Assembly (NCBI GenBank): GCA_963971425.1
Contig: OZ020521.1
Coordinates: forward strand, 8,325,519-8,389,518
Length of the DNA stretch: 64,000 bases
Origin: Bryoerythrophyllum caledonicum
Lineage: Eukaryota; Streptophyta; Bryopsida; Pottiales; Pottiaceae
Direction: 5' to 3'
The position numbers and the translations under genes were made by a program. Positions 41,133-52,560 of this stretch are shown here, piece by piece. The number at the start of each line of letters is the position of its first letter. Position 1 is the first letter of the stretch. Below the pieces are notes generated by a model that made no database searches, had not been told where the DNA came from, and worked only from the letters and a program-made list of their open reading frames with translations.

Positions 41133-44100
41133 TTACTGAGTTTCCTAATGTTAGGAAACAAGTTCAAATTCAAGAAGTAGAGTCTTCTAATACTAGAAAT
41201 GTTAATTATATGGCAATTGATACACCTCAAGATGTCTTTATCACTAGATCACAAGCCAAGAAGGCCCTTGAAAAAGAACCCATTAATAGTTCAGAGAGTG
41301 ATTATAGCAAAGTAAAACTTAATCCTGTGCTTGCTAGAGATATGCCAACTATACTAAAAAGACCAGAAATTCTTAAACCATCACCACAAATAATAGAGAT
41401 GACAAGTAGTGATTCTCGGGAAAATCCAACTCAAGTACCTATAACATCTACTTTGCCAGAAAAAGTTGTACCTATAATTCCAAAAGTGGAAAAAACAAGT
41501 ACCTCCATGAAACCATTGGAACAACCTACTTTTTATAAGCCTTCAAAAAAGATAATGAAAGAATCATCTATGTCTTTAAAAAAGAGAAAACATAATAGAA
41601 TTATGAGATTAGCAGTGGGTATGCATCCGTATGATATTCTCACAGATTTAGATAGATTACAACCTCAAATTTCTTCGAGACAATTACTTGCATTGTCACC
41701 TTATTGTAAGAATGAGTTAACCTCTTCTCTAATTAGAAAGAGAGCAAAAATACAAGAGGAGGACAATGTTAAAAAAACTAAACAAAAAATAAATAAGGAA
41801 ACAAGTAAATCTCAACCCGAAATTGTGAACGTTCATGATATCTCTCTAGATCCAGGTGCACCTATAGTCGATGTAATTATAGATGGAACTTTAATTGATG
41901 GAGTCCAAATTGATAGTGGGAGTAGTGTCAACCTTATGAATGTTGACACTATGGAAGAGTTGGGTATAACCAACTTAGTTCCTACTCCCATTATTTTAAG
42001 AATGGCCGATCAAAGTAGAGTCAAACCTTTGGGAAAATTGATACAATTAAATACAATAATTGGTGGAATTGATTATAAAATTGACTATATTGTCTTTAAG
42101 GTGAGTGAGTCCATTTCCACATATCCTATACTCCTTGGCAGGCCTTGGTTGTCATTGGCTAAAGCTAAGGACGATTGGGGTAAGGGAACTTTAACAATTG
42201 GGAAGGGTAAAAGTCAAATTATTCTCCCTATGTTTCCTGCAAACTATCATGGTGAGACCCAGGATGATGCTTCAGATTGGACTACTGATCCCAATTCAGA
42301 ATCTGAGCCTGAAGACACTAATGTTGTCCAGGACATGCCTACGTTTAAAGGCTTAGGTCATGGAGAGTATTTTGTCCCTCCCAGTCAAGTTGATGACTCG
42401 GATGCAGCTATTGAAGCATGGCAAAATGCTCCTATTTTTAATATTACTATTGAGGGGAAGTCAGATAAGGAAATTCCTTATGTGTCAGACTCGGATCAAT
42501 TACTAGGTGATAAAAAAATTCCTAATGTTCGACCTTTAGTAAAAAATACTATAGAAATAAATTTAGGCACTACGGAAGATCCTAAGCCTATTAAAATATA
42601 TGATGAATTAAGTTCTAAAGAATATGAAGAATGGTTGGAATTCTTTAAGAAGGAAAAGGATGCCTTTGCTTGGACTTATAAAGACTTGAAAGGCATACCT
42701 CCTGATGTTTGTCAACATCGAATTATCCTAGAAGCGGATGCTAAACCTGTTAGGCAAAGGCAATATAGGATGAACCCAAAGTATTCTCTGATGGTTAAAG
42801 AGGAAATTGATAAATTACTGGAGTGTAATTTCATTTATCCCGTGCCATTTAGCGAATGGGTGTCACCTATTGTCATAGTACCTAAAAAGAATGGTAAGAT
42901 CCGTATTTGTCAGGATTTCAGACAGTTGAACAAAGCCACTAAGAAAGATTTCTTTCCATTACCATTTTCGGATGCAGTCCTAGATGGTGTAGCCGGTCAT
43001 GAGTGTTATTCTTTCCTTGATGGATTCTCGGGTTATAATCAAGTGCAGATTGCCCCAGAAGATAAACCATTGACCACTTTCACTACGGACTGGGGAACTT
43101 TTGCATATAATGTCATGCCATTTGGATTGTGCAATGCTCCGGCAACATTCCAAAGAGTTATGACTCAAGCCTTTACAAAATATCTTAGAAAATTTATGGA
43201 GATATTTTTAGATGATTTTTGTGTGTTTGGTTCTAAGAAAGATCATGCACAAAACCTAAAGAAATGTTTTAATCAATGTAAAGAATATGGCATCTCCATA
43301 AATGCTGCTAAGTCTGAGTTTGCCACTGTATGTGGTAAATTATTAGGTCATGTTGTTTCAAAAGAGGGAATATCGGTAGACCCAGACAAAGTAGACATTA
43401 TTCTTAATATGGAAATACCTAAATATCTAACAGGACTAAAAGGCTTTCTAGGTGCAACAGGTTATTATAGAAGATTTATTTATAGGTTTGCTTTCATAGC
43501 AGCACCTTTGAATGTCTTAACAAAACAAACTTTATTACCTGGGGTATGGACAGATGATTGCACCAAAGCTTTTAACAAGTTAAAACGTCGTCTTAGTAAA
43601 GCACCTGTCCTAATTCCCCCAGATTGGACAAAACCTTTTGAAGTATATGTTGATGCTTCTAATATGGCCATTGGAAGTGTCTTAAGTCAAAAATATTCTA
43701 AAGGTCATGATAGACCAATTTACTTTGCAAGTAGACAGTTGAGTGCCCCAGAAAGAAATTATTCTGTGACTGAAAGAGAAGGTCTTGGCATGATCTTCTC
43801 TGTTCAAAAATATAGACATTATTTATTGGGTTACAAATTTACTTTCCATATTGATCATGATGCTTTGAAGTATATGATCAATAAGCCTCAATTAAGTGGA
43901 CGAATTGCGAGGTGGGTTTTGTTATTACAAGAGTTTAATTTTACCATAAATGTCAGACCGGGGAAAATACATCAAAATGCAGATTTTTTATCAAGACTTA
44001 GTGAGACCATAAATCCACAGTCCATAGATGATAACTTTCCAGATGCACACATCTTTTCTGTTAAGGAGGGTGTGGAGGTACTTGATGTAATTCCAAAAGA

Positions 44101-45349
44101 ATATGCCGACATCATCTACTATTTAACTAAAGCTACTTTTCCTATTGAATACACTAGCAAAGATAAAATTAAACTAGTGCATCAATCGTTACCATACACT
44201 ATGATTAGTGGTGTTCTCTATAAGCGAGGTAAAGATGATGTACTTCGACGATGTGTAAATCCTAGTGAAGTGTCAATGATTTTAGTAGGATGTCATGATG
44301 ATGTCTGTGGAGGGCATTTTGCGGGTTGGGCTACCGCTCAAAAAGCATTACGAGCAGGCTATTGGTGGCCCACACTTTTTGCCGACGCCACTAATTATGT
44401 TAAAAAATGTGATCCTTGTCAGCGAGTCGGTAAACCGACAGCTACTAAGGCTATGCCATTAACACCAATTTTAGCACAAATTCCTTTTGAGAAATGGGGA
44501 ATTGACTTTGTAGGCCCCATTAAACCACCTAGTCGTGAGGGTCAAAAACGCTATATCTTGGTTGCAACAGAATATGTGACTAAGTGGGTAGAGGCCCTTG
44601 CCACTAAAAATGATGATGCAGACACTGTTGCAAAATTCATTTATGAACATATTATCACTAGGTTTGGGTGTCCAAAAGAAATTGTAAGTGATAGAGGGAC
44701 TCATTTCATCAATGACACTATTGAGAAAATGTTGCAAAAGTATTTTATTAAGCACCGTAAGTCGTCACCCTATCACCCTAGAGCTAATGGACAAACTGAG
44801 AAGTCTAATGGTATTCTTTGCAAGATCATCACTAAGACATTACAAGGCAATGCATCTAATTGGGATTATGAGTTGAATAATGCATTATGGGCATATAGAT
44901 GTACAATAAAAACTACAACTAAAGCAACCCCTTTTCAATTAGTGTATGGATTGGAAGCTATGCTCCCAATAGAAGTGGCATTACCTTCCTTACGTGTGGC
45001 AATTTCTGAAAGATTAGATGATGAACAATCTTTAAGAGAAAGATTAGATAATCTGGAACGTCTAGATGAAATTAGAGGTCAAGCCTACATGAATATGGAA
45101 GCTATACAAAAACAAAGGAAAACTTATTATGATAGTAAATTACAACCAAAAACTCTAAAAGAAAATGATTTAGTCCTACTCTATGATAGTAGATTCCAGA
45201 TATTTCCAGGGAAATTTAAAATGAGATGGTTTGGACCATATAAAATACTTAAATCTTATCCTAATGGCTCCGTCGAATTACAAGATTTTGCAGGTAATGT
45301 ACATGCAACACGCTATAATGGATACAGGCTCAAAAAGTATGTAACTTGA
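41078..45349 (+). CDS. pol polyprotein of the Tat/Ogre-like element, 1,423 aa, looks whole
   Basis: Begins with a CCHC knuckle (CGRCGQTGHVSTFC). Protease lies near 41.9 kb (DSGSSVNLMN). Reverse transcriptase spans about 42.74-43.3 kb, with CQDFRQLN, FPLPFSDAVLDG, FLDGFSGYNQV, MPFGLCNAPATFQR and FLDDFCVFG. RNase H spans about 43.6-43.99 kb (YVDASNMAIGSVL; TEREGLGMIF; DHDALKYM). Integrase spans about 44.27-45.0 kb, with an HHCC finger (CDPCQRVG), IDFVGP, VSDRGTHF and GQTEKSNG of the DDE core. No chromodomain is visible, as expected for Tat. The RT type matches Tat/Athila-class plant elements. One long frame with no visible break. Confidence 0.92.
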   Translation: MCGRCGQTGHVSTFCTAIITEFPNVRKQVQIQEVESSNTRNVNYMAIDTPQDVFITRSQAKKALEKEPINSSESDYSKVKLNPVLARDMPTILKRPEILKPSPQIIEMTSSDSRENPTQVPITSTLPEKVVPIIPKVEKTSTSMKPLEQPTFYKPSKKIMKESSMSLKKRKHNRIMRLAVGMHPYDILTDLDRLQPQISSRQLLALSPYCKNELTSSLIRKRAKIQEEDNVKKTKQKINKETSKSQPEIVNVHDISLDPGAPIVDVIIDGTLIDGVQIDSGSSVNLMNVDTMEELGITNLVPTPIILRMADQSRVKPLGKLIQLNTIIGGIDYKIDYIVFKVSESISTYPILLGRPWLSLAKAKDDWGKGTLTIGKGKSQIILPMFPANYHGETQDDASDWTTDPNSESEPEDTNVVQDMPTFKGLGHGEYFVPPSQVDDSDAAIEAWQNAPIFNITIEGKSDKEIPYVSDSDQLLGDKKIPNVRPLVKNTIEINLGTTEDPKPIKIYDELSSKEYEEWLEFFKKEKDAFAWTYKDLKGIPPDVCQHRIILEADAKPVRQRQYRMNPKYSLMVKEEIDKLLECNFIYPVPFSEWVSPIVIVPKKNGKIRICQDFRQLNKATKKDFFPLPFSDAVLDGVAGHECYSFLDGFSGYNQVQIAPEDKPLTTFTTDWGTFAYNVMPFGLCNAPATFQRVMTQAFTKYLRKFMEIFLDDFCVFGSKKDHAQNLKKCFNQCKEYGISINAAKSEFATVCGKLLGHVVSKEGISVDPDKVDIILNMEIPKYLTGLKGFLGATGYYRRFIYRFAFIAAPLNVLTKQTLLPGVWTDDCTKAFNKLKRRLSKAPVLIPPDWTKPFEVYVDASNMAIGSVLSQKYSKGHDRPIYFASRQLSAPERNYSVTEREGLGMIFSVQKYRHYLLGYKFTFHIDHDALKYMINKPQLSGRIARWVLLLQEFNFTINVRPGKIHQNADFLSRLSETINPQSIDDNFPDAHIFSVKEGVEVLDVIPKEYADIIYYLTKATFPIEYTSKDKIKLVHQSLPYTMISGVLYKRGKDDVLRRCVNPSEVSMILVGCHDDVCGGHFAGWATAQKALRAGYWWPTLFADATNYVKKCDPCQRVGKPTATKAMPLTPILAQIPFEKWGIDFVGPIKPPSREGQKRYILVATEYVTKWVEALATKNDDADTVAKFIYEHIITRFGCPKEIVSDRGTHFINDTIEKMLQKYFIKHRKSSPYHPRANGQTEKSNGILCKIITKTLQGNASNWDYELNNALWAYRCTIKTTTKATPFQLVYGLEAMLPIEVALPSLRVAISERLDDEQSLRERLDNLERLDEIRGQAYMNMEAIQKQRKTYYDSKLQPKTLKENDLVLLYDSRFQIFPGKFKMRWFGPYKILKSYPNGSVELQDFAGNVHATRYNGYRLKKYVT

Positions 45350-46722
45350 GGGCAAGTTACCTTTTAAAAGAGGGGGGCTACACCCCTACTTAAGGGTAAT
45401 CTTAAGAAAAAGTTTTTGAGTGGTCCGGAACGACCCTAAACTACCAAAGGGAAAGTTAAAAATATTGTGTTTTAAGTCATAGTTAATTTGTGAACATTCA
45501 CAAAAACATGCACAAAAAACTTTCTTGAGAGAAACCTTGTCATAAGGTATTATTGAAAAAATCAAAAATCTTAAAAGCTAAATCATTTTTGCATAAAGGA
45601 ACAGTACTTAAGAAGTCATCTCAAGTTAAGTCACAGAAGTAAGATCATAAGTGTGATGTCATGTCAGTTGTCTTAAGAACTTAAGTGCTCTTAAAGACAC
45701 AGTTGTCTTAAAGAACTTAAGCTGTCTTCAAGCACTCAAGAGACGTCAGATCTACAGTTGTCTTAAGAACTTGAGTAGACACCTTAAGACAGTAAGTCTG
45801 GGGTTGTCCCTGGAGTTCATCTTAAAAAGTAAAATTGTGAGACAACAATAAACTTAAATAAGGAGATGCCTTAAAACAGAAGTAAGACGATGCAAATTAT
45901 GAAAAATGGAAATAGTTAAGAAAATAAAAATGATGATTAAGTTGGTAGGAAATCTGTGAGAAGCGACCTTGTCATAAAATGGAGAAATCTCATCATGACG
46001 AAAGATCAACTAAAGTGACATGGAAGGGACAAAAGTGGGCACTTCACCCGAGGGAAACAACAATCAATCACGTCAAAAAGACCATTGCAATGACTTGAAT
46101 AACGTGATGATAAGGACAAGTGGGGGCAAGACTTAAAACCAAGTGGCAAACTTGATGAGCCGTTAAGAAAACGAGCTGCCAAACTTGGCTATGGCTCATC
46201 AGAGAGAATTCACAAGTGCATTGTTCAGTCGCTGAAGCAGAGTCGAGAGGTTAGTTTGCATTATTGAGAGTCAGAGTGTATCGTGAAGAATTGTTGCAAA
46301 GCTGTGAGTTTTGTGAGACTCTGCGTCGGGGAAGCGAGGTGTCACCAAGAGCGAAGGCAGAGGTCGTCACACGTTCTGGTGGTAAGTTCGTCGTTTAAGT
46401 CATGCTGAATGTGAGTTCACAGAATTGTTGGATTATGCCATGTCGTTGTGAATAAGGTTGCTTAAGACAACAGAATTCAACTGATCTTCCTTGCTAAGGT
46501 ATGAGATTAACGAAATAAAATTTACTGAGAGTAGATAACTATCTACGAGAGTAAAATCAAAGAGTTTGTTAAAGAAAATCAAGAAACGGAATAACCGTTG
46601 TAACCACCTTGCATGTAATCTTAAGACATAAGTCTGCACAGATGATAGGGAATTCTATGAGTGTAGGTGCATGTCTTAAGAGTGTTCGTAGCGTAAAGAA
46701 GATTGCAAAAACGAAGTAGACA
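45350..46722 (+). other. Non-coding spacer after pol, CTTAAG-rich
   Basis: 1.37 kb with no long frame. It repeats the CTTAAG-rich style of the LTR (45.38-45.85 kb and beyond). It might hold a promoter or splice sites for the downstream coding region; none was identified with confidence. An acceptor-like GTTCTGGTGGTAAG segment near 46.37 kb is not informative. Confidence 0.5.
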
Positions 46723-49700
46723 TTGCAGGAAAAAGAGCTTTGCTTTGTTGTTAAAGACAGGTGCAAGATGGTGAATCCAAATTCACAAAGTGGCGTTGGT
46801 TGTAAGAGAACAGTTGACTCAGAGATCAAGATGAGCCAGAAACGGAAGCCGAAGAAGGATTTTGAGATTGATCCTTCACCGCTCAGGGAGTTGCCAAAGA
46901 AGGTGTATGAGGGCAACCGCAAGAACTTGGAAAAGGCAGGTCTCCTGCAATTCATCGAGCAACAATGGCCGGAGGCGGATCTACCGCGAGTGCTGGCCTT
47001 CATGCTGGGCTCCAAGCGAGGCGCGCAAGACGAATTTTTAATCAACGGTGAAGTGGTTCGCTTCGACGTGGAGATCGTCCAGCAGCATTGTCCAAGCTTG
47101 CCGAAGACAGGACCTACGCTGGTGGGATTGCCTTTGCTAACCAAGACTGAGCTCAGTCGGGTATTCGAGAGGCCAGACGACGCCAAGGTAGGACGGGGAT
47201 ATTCAATCAGGAAGGCCAAGGCTTCGTGGAAGGAGTGGTTGAAATTTATCAACCTTCGACTTTTGATGGCTTTTGATGGAACGGAGGTATTATCGCCCAG
47301 CGCGTTGGCCGCAGCTTACAAGAGCTGGAATGGAGAGCGACTCAACTGGTCCAAGATCATGTACGCGCATCTCCGATTGGAGCTGGCAGGGAAGAATACC
47401 CGCCATAACATCTTCTTCCATGGAACCACATACTTCTCAGCAATCTGTCCCCCATTGAGGAAGAGCTTGACTGGAGGAGCGCAACAGGTGGAAGAAGAAT
47501 CAGGGAGGAGTCCCAGGAAGAAGAGATTGCGCAAGATGGTCGAAGAACCGGAAGAGGAAGAGGACGAACCGGAAGAAGCTTCTGAAGAAGAAGAGGACGT
47601 GGGAGATAACGACGTGCCAAGTCCTGCGAGGGAGGACGAGGAAGAGGAGACACCAGGGTCACCTCAAGCCCCTATACGAGCGAAAGACAAGGGGAAGACA
47701 CCGTTGGTGGAGGTGCAGAAGAAAAAGGTGAAGCACCCGATCGGCACTGGAGGTGTTTTAAGGATCACCTCAGGGCAGGAACCGCGTACACCAGGAACAG
47801 CGAAGCCGCCCAAGACACCATCCAAGCAGATTGTCCCGTACGCTGCTCCTAACGTCATCGACGTAGAGGACCCTGAGGATGAAGTGCCTATCAAGCGAAC
47901 AGAGAAGAAATCGCAGGAAGCCGATGGCACCAAACGGAGTGAGGTTCGTGAGCTGAGTAAGGAGAAACTCGAGCTGATGGTGATCCAAAAGGATGATCTC
48001 GTAGCTCAATATCAAGCCACCAACAAGGATGTCTTGTTGGCCAAGGATCAAATGCAGAAGGACTTCCAACGCGAGAAGCTCTGGCTGGAGAAGTCGCTGT
48101 TGGAAGCTGAGCGGGCTAGAGAGCTGCTGGACCGAGAGCGAGGTGAACTGCGAGGGAAGTTAGCCCAAACAACTGAAGAAGTTCAGCGCTGGGAGACCTT
48201 GTGCAACGATCAGACGACGAAGGCACAGCAATGCGAGGAGTTGCAGAAGAAGCTGAGCCACATGGAGCAGGAGTACCATCGCCTCAAGGCGGAGTCGGAG
48301 AAGGAGAATTCGGCTCTAGCTGGAGACAAGGAAGCACAGGTGCGAGATTGGCACACGTTGCAAGAAGAGCTCCGGCAAGCTTCCGGGAGCGCTACCCACT
48401 GGAAGGATCTCCACACTGCGAAGGAGCGACAAGTTGAAGAATACTTGCTCGAGATTGAGAATCTGAAGACTCAATATCAGCAGGTGTAGGAACAGTGTCA
48501 GGCTGAGAAGAATCTGGCGAAGGAGTTGGCGACGTCCCTAGCACAACAGAAGAGGGAGGTGCAGGCAAGCAGGGAAAGGTCGACCGTAGCTACGCCCGAC
48601 TCTTCGCAGGTAGCAGAATTGGAAGAGAAGGTACGGGAGGTCACCGAGGCTAATGCCCGGTTGACTTCACAGACAACAGTAGATAGAGGAGTGAAGGGCA
48701 AACTCCAAGAGGCCATTTGGCGCCAGGACTTACACAGTCCGCCAACCTTTGCACTCTTCCGAGCCTATGAGTTGCAAAGGACCGCTTGTTTAACCATGAT
48801 GTGTTTGAATCATGGAGACAAGCTGAGCCGAGGAGAATTTCAGAACCTGTGGACCGTAGCGGCGAATTTCGCCAACATGCAGAATCTAATCTGCGAAATG
48901 ATCGTGAGACAAGACCTTCAGCTGGAGGACTCGAGACAGCTGCTGGTGCCGATCGGTGATATTGGAGCCAGAGTGCTACTATATTACTGGCACTTGGAGG
49001 GGCAGCTGCAGATGCGGAGGCAGTATGATCAACCAGATGTAGCTCAACGAATGGTAGTCATTCCTGAGGTTGATCTTAAGACCATTCCCCTCTCCTCGGA
49101 CTACCTGGGAGAATGGAAGAACCAGATGGAGAAGCTGACGAAGCTATTACAAAATGAGCAGAGCTTTGTGGGATGCATGACTCAAGTCCAGGAGCGCGAG
49201 GACTTGGCTCAGCGAGGTGAGATCACCATGGGGCAGTATCTCTACGCCAAGGTCCGAGCTCACCACCGACTTAAGCGTGCGATCGAGGGAGCAAAGAAGA
49301 AAACGGTGGATGTGGCAGATGCGGTTCAGATGGCCACTTTCATGTCACCCCCTCCAGATTATAGACACACGATCTGGGGAGGCTTGCCACTACCAGTGAC
49401 CGGATCGTTGAACAAGCAACGATTTCTCGGAGAGTACGAGAATCTGTTTAACAGCGAGGAGGAGGTGCCATTTCCCTCATGGCAAGCCATAGATTGGTTG
49501 TTGGAGGACTTTGGCTTGTCACCGCAGGTCTGGAGACAGTGGGGTCAACTATATCCCAAGGTATCCCAGACTTGGTCAACGGTGCCACCAGCAGCGATCA
49601 CGATGAGCTACCACCAGTGTCCCTTCAAGGGATATCGGCGTTACAAGTGGGCGCCCTGGAGTAAGCTCGACACAGTGCCTTACAACTGGCCACAGATTCC

Positions 49701-50190
49701 AGGGAGTTTTTCTTCTCCCCAGGAATGCAGTGATTCCTATCGAGCCTTTTTTGAGATTCACCGAAGACACACGGACCCTGTGTGTTTTCGAGCTGCAGTA
49801 TTTTGCAACATCCTATCTCACATGTGTATACGATACAAGTGTGTGGTGAACGTCAACAGGTTTGATGAGACCAAGCCTGAATTTCACTTATGGACGAAGA
49901 TGCAGCAGATGCCAAGTCGCCATATGAGAGCTTTGGAGTGTATGGTAATCACCAACTTCCTCCATGGTGCGAGCTCGGTGTTTGCTTTGGAGAATTCAAG
50001 CAAGCGTCAAGAGCAGCTAGTTGCATGGCTGAGTTATCAGAAGGCGCACGAGACGTATCTTTTTAAGCATGACGAAGATGTTCGTCGTAATGTGGAGATG
50101 GCTGAGCTACAGCTGATTCTCCAGGAGTGTGAGTTCAAGGATGCATACAAGCACAAGCGCCCTCGACTCGAAGCCAGACCAAGATCTTAA
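46723..50190 (+). pseudogene. Extra 3' coding region of the Tat/Ogre-like element (coiled-coil protein)
   Basis: Open sequence of more than 1,100 codons overall, with about one break. Order: a basic start (KRKPKKDFEIDPSPLREL), a globular part of about 230 residues, a Glu-rich acidic linker, a Pro/Lys-rich linker, then a long heptad-type coiled coil (47.9-48.7 kb). A second globular part rich in Trp, Tyr and His follows (48.7-50.2 kb). I recognise no known domain. It occupies the place where some Tat elements carry an accessory ORF and where envelope-like genes sit in other lineages, but no signal peptide or membrane anchor is seen. It is distinctly GC-richer than gag and pol. Confidence 0.7.
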
Positions 50191-51604
50191 GTAGACATAA
50201 GGTTTTTAGGAGGAGCTATGTGCAGACAATGTAAGGACTAAGATGGAATTTTGTGATTTTGAGGTGGCAATTAAAGCTTAGGCGTTTGCAGCTTCAAGAC
50301 TCAGAATATGGCTTGTTATGGAAGCCATGATAATGAGCTGATAGCTGATGTTGAAAGACTGAACAAAGCATTGTAAAGTTGCAATCTACTTCTGGAAATA
50401 TGAATGATATTAGCTGTATGAGACGGTGTCATAAGATTATGAACACGACAAAATGAAGTCAACAACTAATTAAAATGAGTAACTGTTGGAGAATGACGAA
50501 CAACTATGAGATTACTACAAAAAACATAAGAGTGGAAGTATGCTGAAAAGAGGTTCGGTGACTTGGAAGTGTACACACAAAGAAAGAAACACTGTGCAGT
50601 AAAGTGAAAAAAAATAATAAAAATTGTTGAACTGCCTGTAACTACAGAAGTCAACACCCTAGTCAAGCGTGGTGGGGTAGGCCGCGTATGATGGTACATA
50701 CCCGGCACTAGCACCCGGAGGTTGCCACGACAGTATATACCCGCGTCACACGTCAACCAGACCACCAAGGCCTGCTAGATGTGGGTTGGAGGTTCGTCAG
50801 CCTATATATCGTGAGCCACAGGAGCCTCACCAAACGATATGGGACAAATGCTGAACCTGCTATGGCTGGAAAGTAAAAATTCCACTTATTGTTTCGATTA
50901 TCCAGAGATATAAGTACACCAAATTTTCATAATGTGAAGCACAATGAAGCACAAGTCATGAGCAAAGCGGTACGAGGAACTTAGGGAAGAAAATTGGAAG
51001 GAAAAACGGATTTTAAAGAGATTGAGACTTGCGGCAAAATATGGAACCTGTCAATACAGACAGAGCTCTGTCTGTACGTACTTAAGAACCAGTTCGGGAA
51101 GAAACGAATAGGCTGAAAGAACAGATAATTTTCCTACTTAAAAAGTATGTAGTAAGTTTATCCTTTAAAGTACCACTCCTCAAGTTCAAGTTTTTAGCGA
51201 AGATCTCTTTCAAGTATAAGTTTGTAAGATTCTTTAAACACACTGTTTTGAGTGAGATCATTTCTTCCCGTGACCTTAAGAGAAGTGAGAGTTTAAGGTA
51301 CAACCTTGAGCAGACTAGAACATTAAGAATCAGACGAGTAAGAGAGATATAGTTCCTTAAAGGAAAAGAACAAATAGGTTAATCCTTATTTTCCTTAAGT
51401 AAGTCAGTTCTTAAAAAACCTGTTATGAGTCAGTCTCCTTAAGAATAAAACCAAAGTCAGTTACACTTTGGATAAAACAAAAATCTTAAGACTTTGATGT
51501 AGTGAGAGTTTTAAGAATATGTGGAGGGATAGTATCTTAAGGGAAGAGCAAATTCAATTGAATTTGTAAAAATAAAAAATAAAATAAAATAATAAAAAAT
51601 AAAA

Positions 51605-51635
<31 letters not shown>

Positions 51636-52547
51636 TGCATATAGATGAAAGGAAAAAATAAGAGGGAGAGAACATGATAACTATAATGAGAGATTATCAT
51701 GAAAGGAAAAAATAAGAGGGAGAGAACATGATAACTATAAGGAGAGAGTATCATGGAAGGGAAAAATAAGAAAGAACATGATAATATTGAGAGATAAAGC
51801 AAAGAGGCTATGAAAGTAAAACAATGTGAGTGATGTAGATAACACGATTAGTAGTGAAGTAATAACACACTACTTAAATTGTATGATAGGATAGCTCACA
51901 CAAGTTAGAAAAAATAGAAATAGAAGAGTGAAAAGAAAATTAGTAATCTAGAATTAGTAATTAGATGCACTATTAATTTGCTAATCAAGAGATGTGAGGA
52001 CTAATGAGTGCTAATTTTCTAAATTTGAAAAAATGGTGAATGAAGTAAAAAGAAAATAAAATAATAATAATAATAAAATAACATAAAATAAAATAAAAAA
52101 TGATTGTAAGTGAAGTATAGAGGAAGATATGGAAGAAAAAATTAAATTGGAAGAGGAAAATTTGAAAAACAATAAAAAATAAAAATGAAGATTTAAAAGA
52201 GAATGGAAAATTCGAAGCTAAAAAAAAAATAAAAATAAAAATAAAAATAAAAATAAAAATTATTATGAAAAAATTATGGAAGTATAAAAGTGGAAGACTT
52301 AACTAAAAGAGTTAAGTTAAAAGGAGAAACTTGAAGCCAAGTATGTATAAGACATACTTATTAAAAAAGAGAACAATGGAAAGCAAATGGAGAATATCAA
52401 CAATTCTTAAAGGAGAAAGACAAGAAAGAAAAAATGCTACATGGAGCATAAAGAGACTACGAGAAAAATGATAGAAAGGAAGATGGAGTGCAAAAGATCA
52501 AGTTCAAGGACCAAGGTCGTTGAAGTCGACGAGGACGTCTCCAAGCT
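50191..52547 (+). other. 3' non-coding tail of the Tat/Ogre-like element
   Basis: No supported gene. It contains a 24-nt A-run at about 51611-51634, a pair of direct repeats of about 58 bp (GAAAGGAAAAAATAAGAGGGAG blocks, 51638 and 51699), an (AAAAT)n microsatellite at about 52222-52260 and abundant purine-rich AT sequence. Short Phe-rich minus-strand frames over the A-run are artefacts. Confidence 0.6.
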
Positions 52548-52557
52548 AAGAGGAGGG
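52548..52557 (+). promoter_or_regulatory. Polypurine tract
   Basis: AAGAGGAGGG just upstream of the right LTR, three bases before it. This is the expected site for plus-strand DNA priming. Confidence 0.75.
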
Positions 52558-52560
52558 CTA

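Noticed and set aside
46569-48069. Minus-strand frames opposite the 3' coding region of the Tat-like element
   Set aside because: Shadows of the GC-rich plus-strand coding region with Ser/Leu/Pro-rich composition.
46723-50190. Envelope gene in the Tat-like element
   Set aside because: No signal peptide, fusion peptide or membrane anchor visible; coiled coil and charged linkers suggest a non-envelope accessory protein.
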